A DNA stretch of 64,000 nt from Planctomycetota bacterium (GTDB lineage: Bacteria; Planctomycetota; J058), in assembly GCA_003695705.1 (NCBI GenBank), contig RFHU01000012.1, positions 24,083 to 88,082 on the forward strand, written 5' to 3'. Below are positions 46,735 through 56,429 of the stretch, piece after piece. Made by a program: the position numbers and the translations under genes. How positions within the stretch are numbered: position 1 is the first letter of the stretch; the number at the start of each line of letters is the position of its first letter. The notes beneath the pieces were generated by a model. It did not search any database. It saw only the letters and a program-made list of their open reading frames with translations, and was not told the DNA's origin.

Positions 46735-46910
46735 ACCCGGGAATACCCCCTTGTTCGCTCAGGAGTTCCAGCGAGGCGCGCCGTGGGGCGGTGGGAGCGC
46801 CGCCGGGCGGACGCGCGCTCCACCGCGCGGTCGTCGTTCGCGGGAGCCGAGGTTACATCAGCGCTTACGGGCTGACCACCGACCCCGGTCGGCCCCCCCG
46901 GCACTCCGAT

Positions 46911-46944
46911 GCGAGGCGCCCGACAAAGCGAGGCGCCCGGCAAA
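46911..46944. repeat. 17-nt tandem duplication
   Basis: gcgaggcgcccgacaaa / gcgaggcgcccggcaaa, 16/17 identical, immediately adjacent. Confidence 0.8.
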
Positions 46945-46981
46945 GGCGAACCCACCGGACGCCGCCACGGCGCTGGCTCGC

Positions 46982-49681
46982 TCAGTGGCGGCCGAAGGTG
47001 CGCTGCTCTTCTTCGCGGATGATGGTGATGTCCGCCTTGAGAAGGACCACCAAACTCGCGCGCAGCTTCTGGAAGTGCTGCCGGCGGAAGAAGTTGTTGA
47101 TGATCGGCAGCTTCATGAAGAAGGGAACGCCGCTTTCTCCCTCGAACTCGTCGTAGTTCTTGAGCCCGCCGAGGAGGACGGTTCCCCCGTCGGGGACGGT
47201 GACCACCGAGCGGAGCTTCTGGATGGTGATGACGGGGAGCTCGATGGGGATGGTCGTGAAGCCGCCGGCGAGGGTCACGGGCGCCGGGATCCGCGCGGGG
47301 AGCTCGGTGGCCAAGGTCGGCTTGACCTCGAGGCTCACGTAGCGGCGGTCGTGGCTCACGGTCGGTCGGACCTCGAGGATCGCGCCGGTGTTGAGGATGC
47401 CGATGACCGGGTTGAGGACGGGGATGACGCCGGTCTGGTTGACTTCGACGTCTTGGATGTAAGCCCGCTGGCGAATGTTGAGGATGTGGGAGCGCTGGCC
47501 GTTGAACACCGTCAGCCGGGGAGCGTTCACCAGCCGCGCCTTCTGCGTCTTGCGCACCGCCTCCAAGATCGCCTGGAGCTGGAAGTCGTCGAGGAAGTTG
47601 TACTGGAGCGCGATGCCGCCGTTGGGCGCGATGTTGAAGGGGAGTCCGGCCGGCGCCACCGAGGAGAGGGCGTTGACGATGGCCGTGCGGGCGTTCATCT
47701 GCCCCTGTGCGTCGGTGTAGTTGTAGCCCACCTGGACGTTCTGGGGGCCGCCGCCCGTTCCGCGCGGCAGGTTGATCTGGCCGAAGGTGTCCACCGGCGC
47801 CTGGGGCGGCGTGCCGGGTTGGTTGACGATGTCGACGCCGATCTGCTCGAGGAAGTTGTCCTGCACCTGAATGAAGCGGGCCTCGACCGTAACCATGATC
47901 CCGACGGTGCGGCGAAGCGCCTCGAGGAGCTTGACGATCTTGCGGTGGGCCGCCGCGGACTTGCGCACGATGAGCATCCCGCCAGAGAACTCCACCGAGC
48001 CTTCTTCGTCCTCCTCGCCGAGCTTGTTCTCGATGAGTTCGATGAGCTTGTCGGCATCCACGCCGGTGCCCGTCTCTTCGTCGCCCTCGTCGTCGAAGCT
48101 GAGGACGCCGCCCGCGGCCCCCGCGCCGCCGCCACCTCCGCCCGCGGCCAGGTTCAGGCCCAGCTCCGGGGCCGGGTAGTCGGGCGGGGTGCTGACGATC
48201 TCGTTGACGTCGTAGAAGTCGAGAATGAGTTCCTCGACCGAGTCCTCCTCGGTCCCGATCTTGATCACACCGTCTTGGATCCGGTAGGAGAGCGACTCGT
48301 TGGAGCTCAGGATCAGGTTGAGGGCGTTCTTGAGGGTGACGTTGCTGACCCGAACGTTGACGGTGACCTCCTCGTTCTCGATCAGGTCGCGCGCCTCCGA
48401 AGAGATCACGTAGTTCAGCCCCGTGATGTCCCGCAAGAAGTCGATGGCTTCGTCGAAGGGCGTCTCGGCGAAGTTGAGGGAGATCTCCTGCGACTCGAGC
48501 TTGCGGTTGATCTCGAGGGTGTCCTCGGACTGCTCCTGGCGGGCCAGCAACTCGCTGATGGGCAGCCGGCGGTTGGAGATCTCCATCCACTCCTCGCGGC
48601 TGGGGAAGCGGAAGATCTGCTGGTAGGGGATGGTCGACTCCTCGACCCACTCGATCTGACGACGCCAGGCCTCGACGCGGTCGCGGTAGTCGCGGACCCG
48701 CTGGGCGCGCAGCTCCTCGTTCTCCGCCCGCTCGGCCAGCTCGGCTGCCTCCACGTGGCCCGGCTGCTGGCGGAGAACGTCCTTGGCCAGTCGGCGGGCC
48801 TTGGCGAACTTGCCCACGCGGAAGGCCTCGCGGGCGTCCTGCAGGAGCGACTTGATGGTCGCTTCGCGGAAGCGGCGAATGTTCGCCTTCTCGTGCTCGG
48901 CCGCCTGGCGGGCAGCCTCCTGCAGCATCTGCAAGCGACGGCGCTCCTGCTCCTCGGCGAGGCGCTTGGCCGCGGCGATGCGCGCCTGCGCCTTGGCCAT
49001 CATCCCCTCGCGGTCGATGTCGTAGGGGAACCAGCGGATGGCCTCGAGGACGCGCTGGAAGCGCTCTTGCGCGGCGTCGTAGCGCTGGCGCTCCATGAGC
49101 ACCTCGCCCTCGGTGAAGATCCGCTCCATTTCGTAGCGCGCTTGGTTGATGCGGGCCAGGCGGCGCTCGGTCATCGCGCGTACGCTGTCGCGGTACTCGG
49201 CCTTGCGATCGCCGAGGATCCAGAGCACGCGGTCGCGCAGCTCGACCGCCTCGACGTTGTCGGGGTCGAGGGCGGCGGCCCGCTGCAGGTTCGCCGCAGC
49301 CTCGCGGTAGCGCAGCTCTTGGAACAGGTTCTTGCCCGTCCGGTAGTAATTCTCGGCGAGCGCCTTGCGCTCCTGCTCTTCCAGGGAGCGCTCCCGCGCG
49401 TAGTCGCCGAGGGGACCCTCGAGCCGCCCCGGACCGCCCGCGCCGCCAGGGCCGTCGTCGGGCGGTCCCAGGGGCCGCTCGGCCGCAGGCGTCTTCGGCT
49501 CTTGCGGGGCGCCGGAGCCATCCGGCCCCTGGACGACCTCGCCCGCAGCGCCGTCGGCGGCCGGCTTCCGCGCGGCCTCGGGCGGGGGCCCAGCTTCGCC
49601 GCGATGGTCGGGGGCGGCGCACGCGGCGAGGACGCCGGCACCAAGGAGAGCGGTGGCACGGAGGAGAAGGGGCAGACGCAT
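46982..49681 (-). CDS. pilQ: PilQ/GspD-family secretin with N-terminal TPR-like region
   Basis: Lipobox LAACAAP; N-domain LNFAETPFDEAIDFLRDITGLNYVI; secretin core VPDGGTVLLGGLKNYDEFEGESGVPFFMKLPIINNFFRR. Confidence 0.93.
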   Translation of the reverse strand: MRLPLLLRATALLGAGVLAACAAPDHRGEAGPPPEAARKPAADGAAGEVVQGPDGSGAPQEPKTPAAERPLGPPDDGPGGAGGPGRLEGPLGDYARERSLEEQERKALAENYYRTGKNLFQELRYREAAANLQRAAALDPDNVEAVELRDRVLWILGDRKAEYRDSVRAMTERRLARINQARYEMERIFTEGEVLMERQRYDAAQERFQRVLEAIRWFPYDIDREGMMAKAQARIAAAKRLAEEQERRRLQMLQEAARQAAEHEKANIRRFREATIKSLLQDAREAFRVGKFAKARRLAKDVLRQQPGHVEAAELAERAENEELRAQRVRDYRDRVEAWRRQIEWVEESTIPYQQIFRFPSREEWMEISNRRLPISELLARQEQSEDTLEINRKLESQEISLNFAETPFDEAIDFLRDITGLNYVISSEARDLIENEEVTVNVRVSNVTLKNALNLILSSNESLSYRIQDGVIKIGTEEDSVEELILDFYDVNEIVSTPPDYPAPELGLNLAAGGGGGGAGAAGGVLSFDDEGDEETGTGVDADKLIELIENKLGEEDEEGSVEFSGGMLIVRKSAAAHRKIVKLLEALRRTVGIMVTVEARFIQVQDNFLEQIGVDIVNQPGTPPQAPVDTFGQINLPRGTGGGPQNVQVGYNYTDAQGQMNARTAIVNALSSVAPAGLPFNIAPNGGIALQYNFLDDFQLQAILEAVRKTQKARLVNAPRLTVFNGQRSHILNIRQRAYIQDVEVNQTGVIPVLNPVIGILNTGAILEVRPTVSHDRRYVSLEVKPTLATELPARIPAPVTLAGGFTTIPIELPVITIQKLRSVVTVPDGGTVLLGGLKNYDEFEGESGVPFFMKLPIINNFFRRQHFQKLRASLVVLLKADITIIREEEQRTFGRH

Positions 49682-50118
49682 GGTTCGAGCTCTTCCGAGA
49701 AACCGTTTGGCCCAGCGGGCTTGCGCCCGACGATCCTGTGTTCGGCCGCGGGGCCGGGCCGGTCAACGCGCGGGCGGGCATGCTAGCACGTTGTCCCTTG
49801 AGCACCAAGCGGTTATGGACAACGCGCCGCGCGCCCCGGTGACCTGGCGATGACCGGGCGGTGACCGCGCAAGCCTTTCCAACGCAAGAGCTTCCGGCAA
49901 GGGCGCCGCCGCACGGCCGCGCGGTGCCCCTGGGGAGCCTCCCGTGCGGCCGCGCAGCGCTCCTCGCCGTCGCCCGGCGTCGGTCCTCCTCGGCGTCCGC
50001 GAAAGGGCGGGCGGGAAACGACCCGCTCCGGGGGGCTTCCCTGGCCGCAGCGCAAGACCGCAGGAGGACGGCGCGCCTCGACCGGCGACGCCTCCCCCGC
50101 CGCAGCGCGCCCTCGGCT

Positions 50119-51150
50119 CTACCTTCCCTTCAGTTCCTCGGGAATGTCCTTGTCGGTGGATTCCTCGACGCTGCCGTCGGGCCACTGGAACTGGATCCAC
50201 TGCACCGGCTCGTTGTGGCCGAGCTTGTGCCTCCGCTGGCGAATCTCGACGTCCTTGAGGACGGCGCCGGTGTTGAAGTCCAGCTCGCGGCGACGCTTCT
50301 TGATCTTCTTGCCGATGCGCTGCCCGACCTTCACGTTGAAGGCGTGGGAAAGGAACTTGCCCTCCTCGGAGTCCCACTTGTAGACGCGCACGTAGGCGCT
50401 CTCGGGCCCCTTGGCGCCGCGGATCCGATCCTCGTCGGTGATCTGCTGCACGGTGATGGGAACGATGTAGACGTCGCGCTGGGTCTCGACGGGGCCGACC
50501 ACTCGGCTGACCTTGCGCTCGTCTTCTTCGGGGAGCTCGAGCCCTTCGGCGTCCACCACGGCGTTGTCCCGCTCGATCTCGGCGACGGACACGACGCGGT
50601 AGTAATACTTCTTGCGGCTCTGAACGGTCGTGTCTTCGTAGCTCTCCTCGAGGCCATCGACGCTGCCCACGACCTCCCACTCGCCGTCCTCGCCCTCGCG
50701 GCGCTCGATCTCGTACTTGACGATCATGACGTAGGCGTTGTCCACCGAGGGCTTCCAGCTAAGGACGATCTTGCCCCGCTCTTCGCTGTCGAAGCTGAGC
50801 TCTTCGGGCGCCTTGTGTACGGGGGTGTGCTTGGGGCCGCTGTCGGCGACGCTGTAGATCAGCTGCGGGCGGCGGTGCATCGCCCAGTCGGGGAAACGGG
50901 CCACCGAAGGGACTTCGGCGGGGTCGAGCTGCCGGCGCAGCCGCGGAAGGAGGTCGGGGAGCTCGACCTCGGGCGGGCGGGCCGAGTTCATGTAGCTGTT
51001 GATCTGGCGCATCTGCCGGGTGAGCTGGTCGTTCTTCTGCAACTCGGCCGGCTTCATTACGAAGCCCGCGCCCACCACGGCCAGCCAGCCGACGAAGATG
51101 GCCAGGATCCCCTTCTCGAAGTGCGCGAGCGCGAGTTGCTTCGGGTCCAC
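50119..51150 (-). CDS. PilP/GspC-position inner-membrane protein with FnIII-like domain
   Basis: One N-terminal TM; KIVLSWKPSVDNAYVMIVKYEIERREGEDGEWEVVGSVDGLEESYEDTTVQSRKKYYYRVVSV (FnIII-like). Confidence 0.7.
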   Translation of the reverse strand: MDPKQLALAHFEKGILAIFVGWLAVVGAGFVMKPAELQKNDQLTRQMRQINSYMNSARPPEVELPDLLPRLRRQLDPAEVPSVARFPDWAMHRRPQLIYSVADSGPKHTPVHKAPEELSFDSEERGKIVLSWKPSVDNAYVMIVKYEIERREGEDGEWEVVGSVDGLEESYEDTTVQSRKKYYYRVVSVAEIERDNAVVDAEGLELPEEDERKVSRVVGPVETQRDVYIVPITVQQITDEDRIRGAKGPESAYVRVYKWDSEEGKFLSHAFNVKVGQRIGKKIKKRRRELDFNTGAVLKDVEIRQRRHKLGHNEPVQWIQFQWPDGSVEESTDKDIPEELKGR

Positions 51151-51163
51151 GAGCGGCCTCCCT

Positions 51164-52231
51164 TCACTCCCCCTCCGAGGAAGATTCTTCCTCGGCGGGC
51201 TTCTCGGCGGGCTTCTTGACGTTGAAGTCGAGGGCTTCGACCTCGATGGTCACGCTGATGGGGGGCTCGGGGAGGTACTCGTCGAGGTGGTCCTCGCCCT
51301 TGAAATCGTCGTGGGTCTGGAACTCGGCGGTGTAGTAGGCCTCGCCAAAGGTCGCATCGCGCCCGTCGACGCGCAGGTTGATGTCGCTCTTCTCGATCAG
51401 GAAGGGAGCCTTGGCCACCTTCAGCGAAAGGACCCGCATCGCCACCGGCTGGGCCAAGAGGCGCTCCACCACCTTGGGGACGTCGCGGAAGAGGCAGGTG
51501 AAGGAAAGGCTCGCGCCGATGGGCTCGACCAGGGGCTTCTTCTCCTTCCCCCCGGCGGCGGGGATGCCCACCGGCAGTTCCGAGAAGCGGACCGGCTCTT
51601 GGATCTTCGCGCCTTCTCGGCCGGCCTTCTTGCTCTCCGCGGTGGCCTCGCGCAGCGCCTGCAAGAGGAACTTCTGCACCCAGAAGCGCTTCTGGAAGAG
51701 GCGCACCTGCCGCTTGTCGGGCACCTGCCGGTAGACGCGGGGCGCGACGTTCTCCTCGGGCACGACGATGTCGCGGTACTCGCGGACCAGATCGTTGATC
51801 CGGTCGTTGTAGTCGGTGACGTAGTCGCTGTGCTTGGGAAGCTTCTCCCACTCGAGCCCGCGGGTCGACGAAGCGTCGGGGAACCAGCGGTCGAGCTGGG
51901 CGTCGCGCTCGGCGATGAACTCCCGCATGGCGCGAAGCTGCTCGGCGTACTTTTCGTGCAGCTCCTTGAACTTCTGGATGTGCGCCTGGGTGAAGGGCCG
52001 ATCCTTCTCCTCGGGCGCCTTGATCTTGCCCAGGAGGGTCTTGATCTGCCGTTCGCTGCGGCGCAGGAGGGCGGCCTTGGACTTGAAGCTATTGGCGCCG
52101 CGCCCGGTGGCGCCCTTGACTCCTCCGCCGACCAAGACGAACCACAGGACCACGGGGACCAGGGCCAGCACGTAGAGCAGAATGAGCGGGACGTTGCGCC
52201 GCGCGAGTTCCTTGGGATCGACGTCGGCCAT
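51164..52231 (-). CDS. PilO-position single-TM protein
   Basis: One N-terminal TM, coiled segment and C-terminal alpha/beta domain; TGATG overlap with the upstream pilM gene. Confidence 0.65.
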   Translation of the reverse strand: MADVDPKELARRNVPLILLYVLALVPVVLWFVLVGGGVKGATGRGANSFKSKAALLRRSERQIKTLLGKIKAPEEKDRPFTQAHIQKFKELHEKYAEQLRAMREFIAERDAQLDRWFPDASSTRGLEWEKLPKHSDYVTDYNDRINDLVREYRDIVVPEENVAPRVYRQVPDKRQVRLFQKRFWVQKFLLQALREATAESKKAGREGAKIQEPVRFSELPVGIPAAGGKEKKPLVEPIGASLSFTCLFRDVPKVVERLLAQPVAMRVLSLKVAKAPFLIEKSDINLRVDGRDATFGEAYYTAEFQTHDDFKGEDHLDEYLPEPPISVTIEVEALDFNVKKPAEKPAEEESSSEGE

Positions 52232-54075
52232 CACTCGCCTCCCTCTTCGCCCTCGGCGGGCGGCTTCGGCGCCTCGGGCGGCGGGAAGCCGATCTCGAAG
52301 GACACCGTGACGAACACGCACTCCAAGGCGCCGGTGTCGCGGTCTTCCCGGTTCGCAGGGTTGAGGCCGTAGGCGATCTGCGGAGTGCTGACGGTCATGT
52401 CGCCGTACTCGCTCGCGCTGGGCCCCGTGCGCACGTAGAAGGGAGCGTCCGTCAGCCGGGAGCGGAGGCCGGCCACGAAGCTGGCCTTGATCTCTTCGCG
52501 CACCGCGCTCGGCTCCACGTTGCCGCGGTCGTAGGACTTGGCCACGGTGAGGACCACCTTGTAGCCACGGCGCTCGTCCATGCTGACCGTACCCACGTCC
52601 AGATCGAGGAGCCACAGGCGGCGGTCGTTCTTCTTGCGGCGCGCCTCCTGCTCGAGCAAGTAGTCGATCTGCTTGTTGACCGGCCCGCGGCGGAGGTCCG
52701 CAGGCAACGGCGTCAACGCACCGTTCTCCTTGGGGAGTTCCTGCCCGAGCGCGTCCAGGAAGTCGAGCATCAACAGGCGCCCCTCGCCCAGAGCCGCCAG
52801 CTCTCGGGCAGCCTTCTCTTCCTTGGCGAAGTCCTTCAGCCCCTCGGCCTCGGCCTGGATGGCCTGGTAGGCGTTGAGCTTCTTGATGGACTTCAGGGTC
52901 CGGCCCAGCGCGTCGCGGTTGCTCGTCCAGTAGGAATAGCTGAGTCCGAGGGCGAGCCAGGAGCACACGACCGTGGCGAGGGCGAGAGGGAGCTTGGCCT
53001 TGAGCTGCGCCTGCAACTGCAGCGTCTGCGGGGCGAGGTTGACGGCGCAGCGGGCCTCGCCCGCCCCCTGGACCGCGAGGCCAAGCGGAACGGCCAGACC
53101 GAGGAGGTGCTTCTTGAGCACGTCGAGGTCGACGTCGGGATCGATGATGAAGCTCTCCTCTTCGAGGCGCTGCACGCGGGTGACCGGGTAGCCCAGCTCT
53201 TCCTTGAAGAACTTGGTGAGGTTCTTCAACTTCGCTCCGTCTCCGAGGAGGATCATTCGCTTGACGTCGAGGTCCTCCGCCTGGCTCTTGAAGAAGCCCA
53301 CCGAGCGGTGGATCTCGCCGAGCAAGTCCTTGAGGACCGGCTTCATGGCGCTGAAGATCTTGCGCGCTTGCGGGCTCTTGGAGGAGGACCGCTTGAGCTT
53401 CTCCGCTTCGGCGAAGGGGATCTTGAAGCGCTCGGCGAGCGCCTTGGTGATGTCGTTGCCCGCAATGCGCAGGTTGCGGATCCAGAATCGCTCGCCGTCG
53501 ACGATGACCAAGTCCGTGTGCTCGGCCCCGATGTCGAGGATGACCGTGGCCTCGTCGAACTCCCCGCCGTTGTGGCGGACGAAGTTGTAGATGGCCAAGG
53601 GAACGATGGTCACGATGTCGGGTTGGAGCCCGTGCTCCTGCATGTCCGCGAGGAAGCCGTCGATCAGCTCGCTGCGGGTGGCGAAGATGCCCACCTCCAC
53701 CTCGCCGCCGGGCTCCTCCTGCGGCAACTGAACGAAGTCCCAGTTGACTTCCGAGATGGGGAAGGGAATCTGCTGCTGCGCCTCCATGCGGACCATCACC
53801 GCGAGCTTGCTCCTGTCCACCGGAGGAAGCTGAATGAAACGGCTCAGGGCGTGCTGCCCGGGAATTCCGACGACGACGGTGTCGGACCCGATGCGGTGCT
53901 TGCTCAGGAAGGAGCGCAGGGCGTCGTTGACGTGCTCTTGGCGCTCGTCCTCGTCGTCCTCGATGGGGTAAGGGATGTGCTCGATGGCCTGGATCTCGAG
54001 CCCTTCGCGGGTCCGGCGCAGCTTGACCGCCTTGAGCGCGGCCTTGCCGATGTCGATGCCCCAGACCGAAGCCAT
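52231..54075 (-). CDS. pilM: PilM-like ATPase fused to PilN-like TM/C-terminal region
   Basis: GIDIGKAALKAVKL, VVVGIPGQHALSRFIQLPP, VILDIGAEHTDLVIVDG, IRNLRIAGNDITKAL; then TM LPLALATVVCSWLALGLSYSY and a periplasmic domain. Confidence 0.9.
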   Translation of the reverse strand: MASVWGIDIGKAALKAVKLRRTREGLEIQAIEHIPYPIEDDEDERQEHVNDALRSFLSKHRIGSDTVVVGIPGQHALSRFIQLPPVDRSKLAVMVRMEAQQQIPFPISEVNWDFVQLPQEEPGGEVEVGIFATRSELIDGFLADMQEHGLQPDIVTIVPLAIYNFVRHNGGEFDEATVILDIGAEHTDLVIVDGERFWIRNLRIAGNDITKALAERFKIPFAEAEKLKRSSSKSPQARKIFSAMKPVLKDLLGEIHRSVGFFKSQAEDLDVKRMILLGDGAKLKNLTKFFKEELGYPVTRVQRLEEESFIIDPDVDLDVLKKHLLGLAVPLGLAVQGAGEARCAVNLAPQTLQLQAQLKAKLPLALATVVCSWLALGLSYSYWTSNRDALGRTLKSIKKLNAYQAIQAEAEGLKDFAKEEKAARELAALGEGRLLMLDFLDALGQELPKENGALTPLPADLRRGPVNKQIDYLLEQEARRKKNDRRLWLLDLDVGTVSMDERRGYKVVLTVAKSYDRGNVEPSAVREEIKASFVAGLRSRLTDAPFYVRTGPSASEYGDMTVSTPQIAYGLNPANREDRDTGALECVFVTVSFEIGFPPPEAPKPPAEGEEGGE

Positions 54076-54125
54076 AAGAACCCCCTAGCGACCGTGCGCC
54101 CCACCGGCGCGCGTCTCCCTCAACC

Positions 54126-54140
54126 CCTTGCGGTGCAAGG
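54126..54140 (-). promoter_or_regulatory. Leader hairpin upstream of pilM
   Basis: CCTTGC-ACC-GCAAGG, 6-bp perfect stem in the predicted 5' UTR. Confidence 0.45.
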
Positions 54141-54159
54141 AGGTATGAGGCGAGCGCGG

Positions 54160-54188
54160 ATCATAGGAGGTGCCCTGGGCGCTGTCAA
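54160..54188 (-). promoter_or_regulatory. Sigma70-type promoter of the pil operon
   Basis: Minus strand: TTGACA - 17 nt - TATGAT (-35 54183-54188, -10 54160-54165). Confidence 0.75.
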
Positions 54189-54371
54189 GCAGAGCAGGGA
54201 CGCGCCGAGGCGCCGCCGTGAGGGTCCACGCGGTGGAGGAGATCACGTCCTTCGAACGACCTTTCGAGGGGCCTCCCCCTCACGCGGGCCAGGCAAGTCC
54301 CTCCGTGATGCCCTGCGGAGGTCACCGCAGCGTCACCGCGGGCGCGCGCGCCGGGCGCGCCCGGGAGCCGC

Positions 54372-55211
54372 TCAGGCTCGGGCGGACCCTGCCTCGCGAC
54401 CCGGGCGCCCGCCGATGTAGGGGAACAGCTGCTGCAGGTCGTGCCAGGCCTTCCGTTTCTCGCTCGGCGAGCGAAGCAGGTAGGCCGGGTGGTAGGTGAC
54501 CAGGGCAGGGGTACCGTGCCAGTCGTGCAGTCCTCGGTTTCGCCCCAGGCTCTGGTCGGGCGTGATGAGCCCGAGGCCGACGGCCGCCGTCTTGCCCAGA
54601 GCACAGATCACGCGCGGTTGCACGATGTCGAGCTGCTCGCGCAGGTACGGCAGGCAGGTCCCCATCTCGTCGGGCTGCGGGTTGCGGTTGCCCGGCGGAC
54701 GGCACTTGACCACGTTGCAGATGAACACCTCGTCGCGGCTCAGGCCGAGGGCCGCGATCATCTTCGTGAGCAGCTCCCCGGCGCGGCCCACGAAGGCCAG
54801 CCCCTGCTGGTCCTCGTGGTAGCCAGGCCCCTCGCCCACGAAGACCAGGTCGGCGTCGGCGGCGCCCTGGCCGAACACCAGGCGGGTGCGCCCTTCGTGA
54901 AGGCGACAGCGCGTGCAGCCGGCCATGCGGTCGGCGAGGGTGTGGAGGCGCGCTTCGCGCTCCGCGAGCGAAAGGCCCCGCGCGGGCCGAGGCTCCTTCG
55001 GCAGCGCCTTCGGACTTGCTGGCGTGGCGTCCCGCGCTCGGTTCGCCGGCGCCGCGACCGAAGGGGAACGGGGCGGAGCGAAGGCCGCGCGCAACGGCGG
55101 AAGCGGTGGCACCGGCGTGTCGCGAACGCCGAGGAGCCGGTCGAGGTCCGCCAGACCCTGCGCCTGGCGGGCGAGCGCGGCGAGTTCCGCGCGCAGCTCG
55201 TCGGGGTTCAT
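54372..55211 (-). CDS. Uracil-DNA glycosylase, family 4-like
   Basis: CTRCRLHEGRTRLVFGQGAADADLVFVGEGPGYHEDQQGLAFVGRAGELLTKMIAALGL..VVKCRPPGNRNPQPDE..VTYHPAYLLR. Confidence 0.95.
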   Translation of the reverse strand: MNPDELRAELAALARQAQGLADLDRLLGVRDTPVPPLPPLRAAFAPPRSPSVAAPANRARDATPASPKALPKEPRPARGLSLAEREARLHTLADRMAGCTRCRLHEGRTRLVFGQGAADADLVFVGEGPGYHEDQQGLAFVGRAGELLTKMIAALGLSRDEVFICNVVKCRPPGNRNPQPDEMGTCLPYLREQLDIVQPRVICALGKTAAVGLGLITPDQSLGRNRGLHDWHGTPALVTYHPAYLLRSPSEKRKAWHDLQQLFPYIGGRPGREAGSARA

Positions 55212-55354
55212 CGCCGCCCCCGGCAGGGCGCAGCCCCGTGCGCCCCCCGGCGCACCCGCGACGCGCGGCGAAGGGACATCGAGTGCGGGGCGGGCCCGGC
55301 GCAACGTCTGCAGCCTCTCCTCGCGCCTCGAGCGAAGGTCGCCACCGGGCCCCG

Positions 55355-55924
55355 CTACGCCTCGGGGTCCTCTTCGGAGTCGTCGAGGGAGAAGTTCTCG
55401 AACTGGTCCTGCAATCCGGAGAGGTCGAGCTCCTTGAGGCCAAAGGGCCCCGAAGGCTTCTTGGGCGACGGAGTCGGCCCTTGGATCGCCTGCGAGACGT
55501 CCGGGACCGCGTCGAGGACTTGCTGGGTCGCGTAGACGTCGACCCCGGACTTGAGGGCGAGCACCAAGCAGTCGCTCGGACGGGCGTCGATGTGGACTTC
55601 GTTGCGCTTCCCGTTCCACTCCCCGTCTTCGCCGACGCACTGCTGCTCGAGCACCAGCACCGCGCAGAAGGTGTCGTTCACGATGCGCGAGATCACGATG
55701 CGCTTGATGCGGATGTCGAAGCCCAAGAGCACGTTCGCCAGCAAGTCGTGGGTCATCGGCCGTGGCGGCGGCTCGTCGTTGAGCTCGCGCAAGATGGCAG
55801 CCCCTTCGTAGGGGCCGATGGTCATGACGAAGGTCTTCTCGTCGTTGCCGAGCAGCAGGGCCGTGCCCGCCTGGATGGGGCCCAGGACCTTCTTGATGCG
55901 GATCTTCTGCAGCTCTTCAGGCAT
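55355..55924 (-). CDS. Bifunctional nuclease family (DUF151) protein
   Basis: IGPYEGAAI..RPMTHDLLANVL..IVNDTFCAVL..IDARPSDCLVLALKSGVDVY. Confidence 0.9.
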   Translation of the reverse strand: MPEELQKIRIKKVLGPIQAGTALLLGNDEKTFVMTIGPYEGAAILRELNDEPPPRPMTHDLLANVLLGFDIRIKRIVISRIVNDTFCAVLVLEQQCVGEDGEWNGKRNEVHIDARPSDCLVLALKSGVDVYATQQVLDAVPDVSQAIQGPTPSPKKPSGPFGLKELDLSGLQDQFENFSLDDSEEDPEA

Positions 55925-55969
55925 GTGGGCCCATGGTGACGGCGCGCCTGGGACCTGTCAACAAGCCGA

Positions 55970-56350
55970 TCACATGGCCTCCGCGACGGCGATGGCGTCG
56001 ATCTCCACGCGAACGTTCTTGGGAAGTCGCGAGACTTCCACCGTGGCCCGCGCGGGACGGTGATCGCCGAAGGCTTCGGCGTAGACGGCGTTCATGGCCG
56101 GGAACTCATCCATGGAGGCCAGGTAGACGGTGGTCTTCACCACCCGGTCGAGGTCCGCGCCCGCAGCCCGCAAGACCGCCTGCAGGTTGGCCAGGACTTG
56201 CCGCGTCTGCGCCTCCACCCCTGCGGGGATGTCGCCGCCGCCGGGCGAAAGCGCGATCTGCCCCGAGCAGTAGATCATGCCGCCTGCGCGGACGGCCTGC
56301 GCGTAGGGTCCGATGGCCGCCGGCGCGGCGTCGGTCGCAATGGTCTCCAC
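55970..56350 (-). CDS. ridA: RidA family reactive intermediate deaminase
   Basis: AAIGPYAQAVRAGGMIYCSGQIAL..VLRAAGADLDRVVKTTVYL..RATVEVSRLPKNVRVEIDAIA; GTG start. Confidence 0.95.
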   Translation of the reverse strand: METIATDAAPAAIGPYAQAVRAGGMIYCSGQIALSPGGGDIPAGVEAQTRQVLANLQAVLRAAGADLDRVVKTTVYLASMDEFPAMNAVYAEAFGDHRPARATVEVSRLPKNVRVEIDAIAVAEAM

Positions 56351-56429
56351 GGGTCCTCCTCCGCAAACGAGCGGAGGATTCTGGCACCTCGGGCGACCGT
56401 CCGCGACCCCGACCGCGGCGCGAAGGTCC

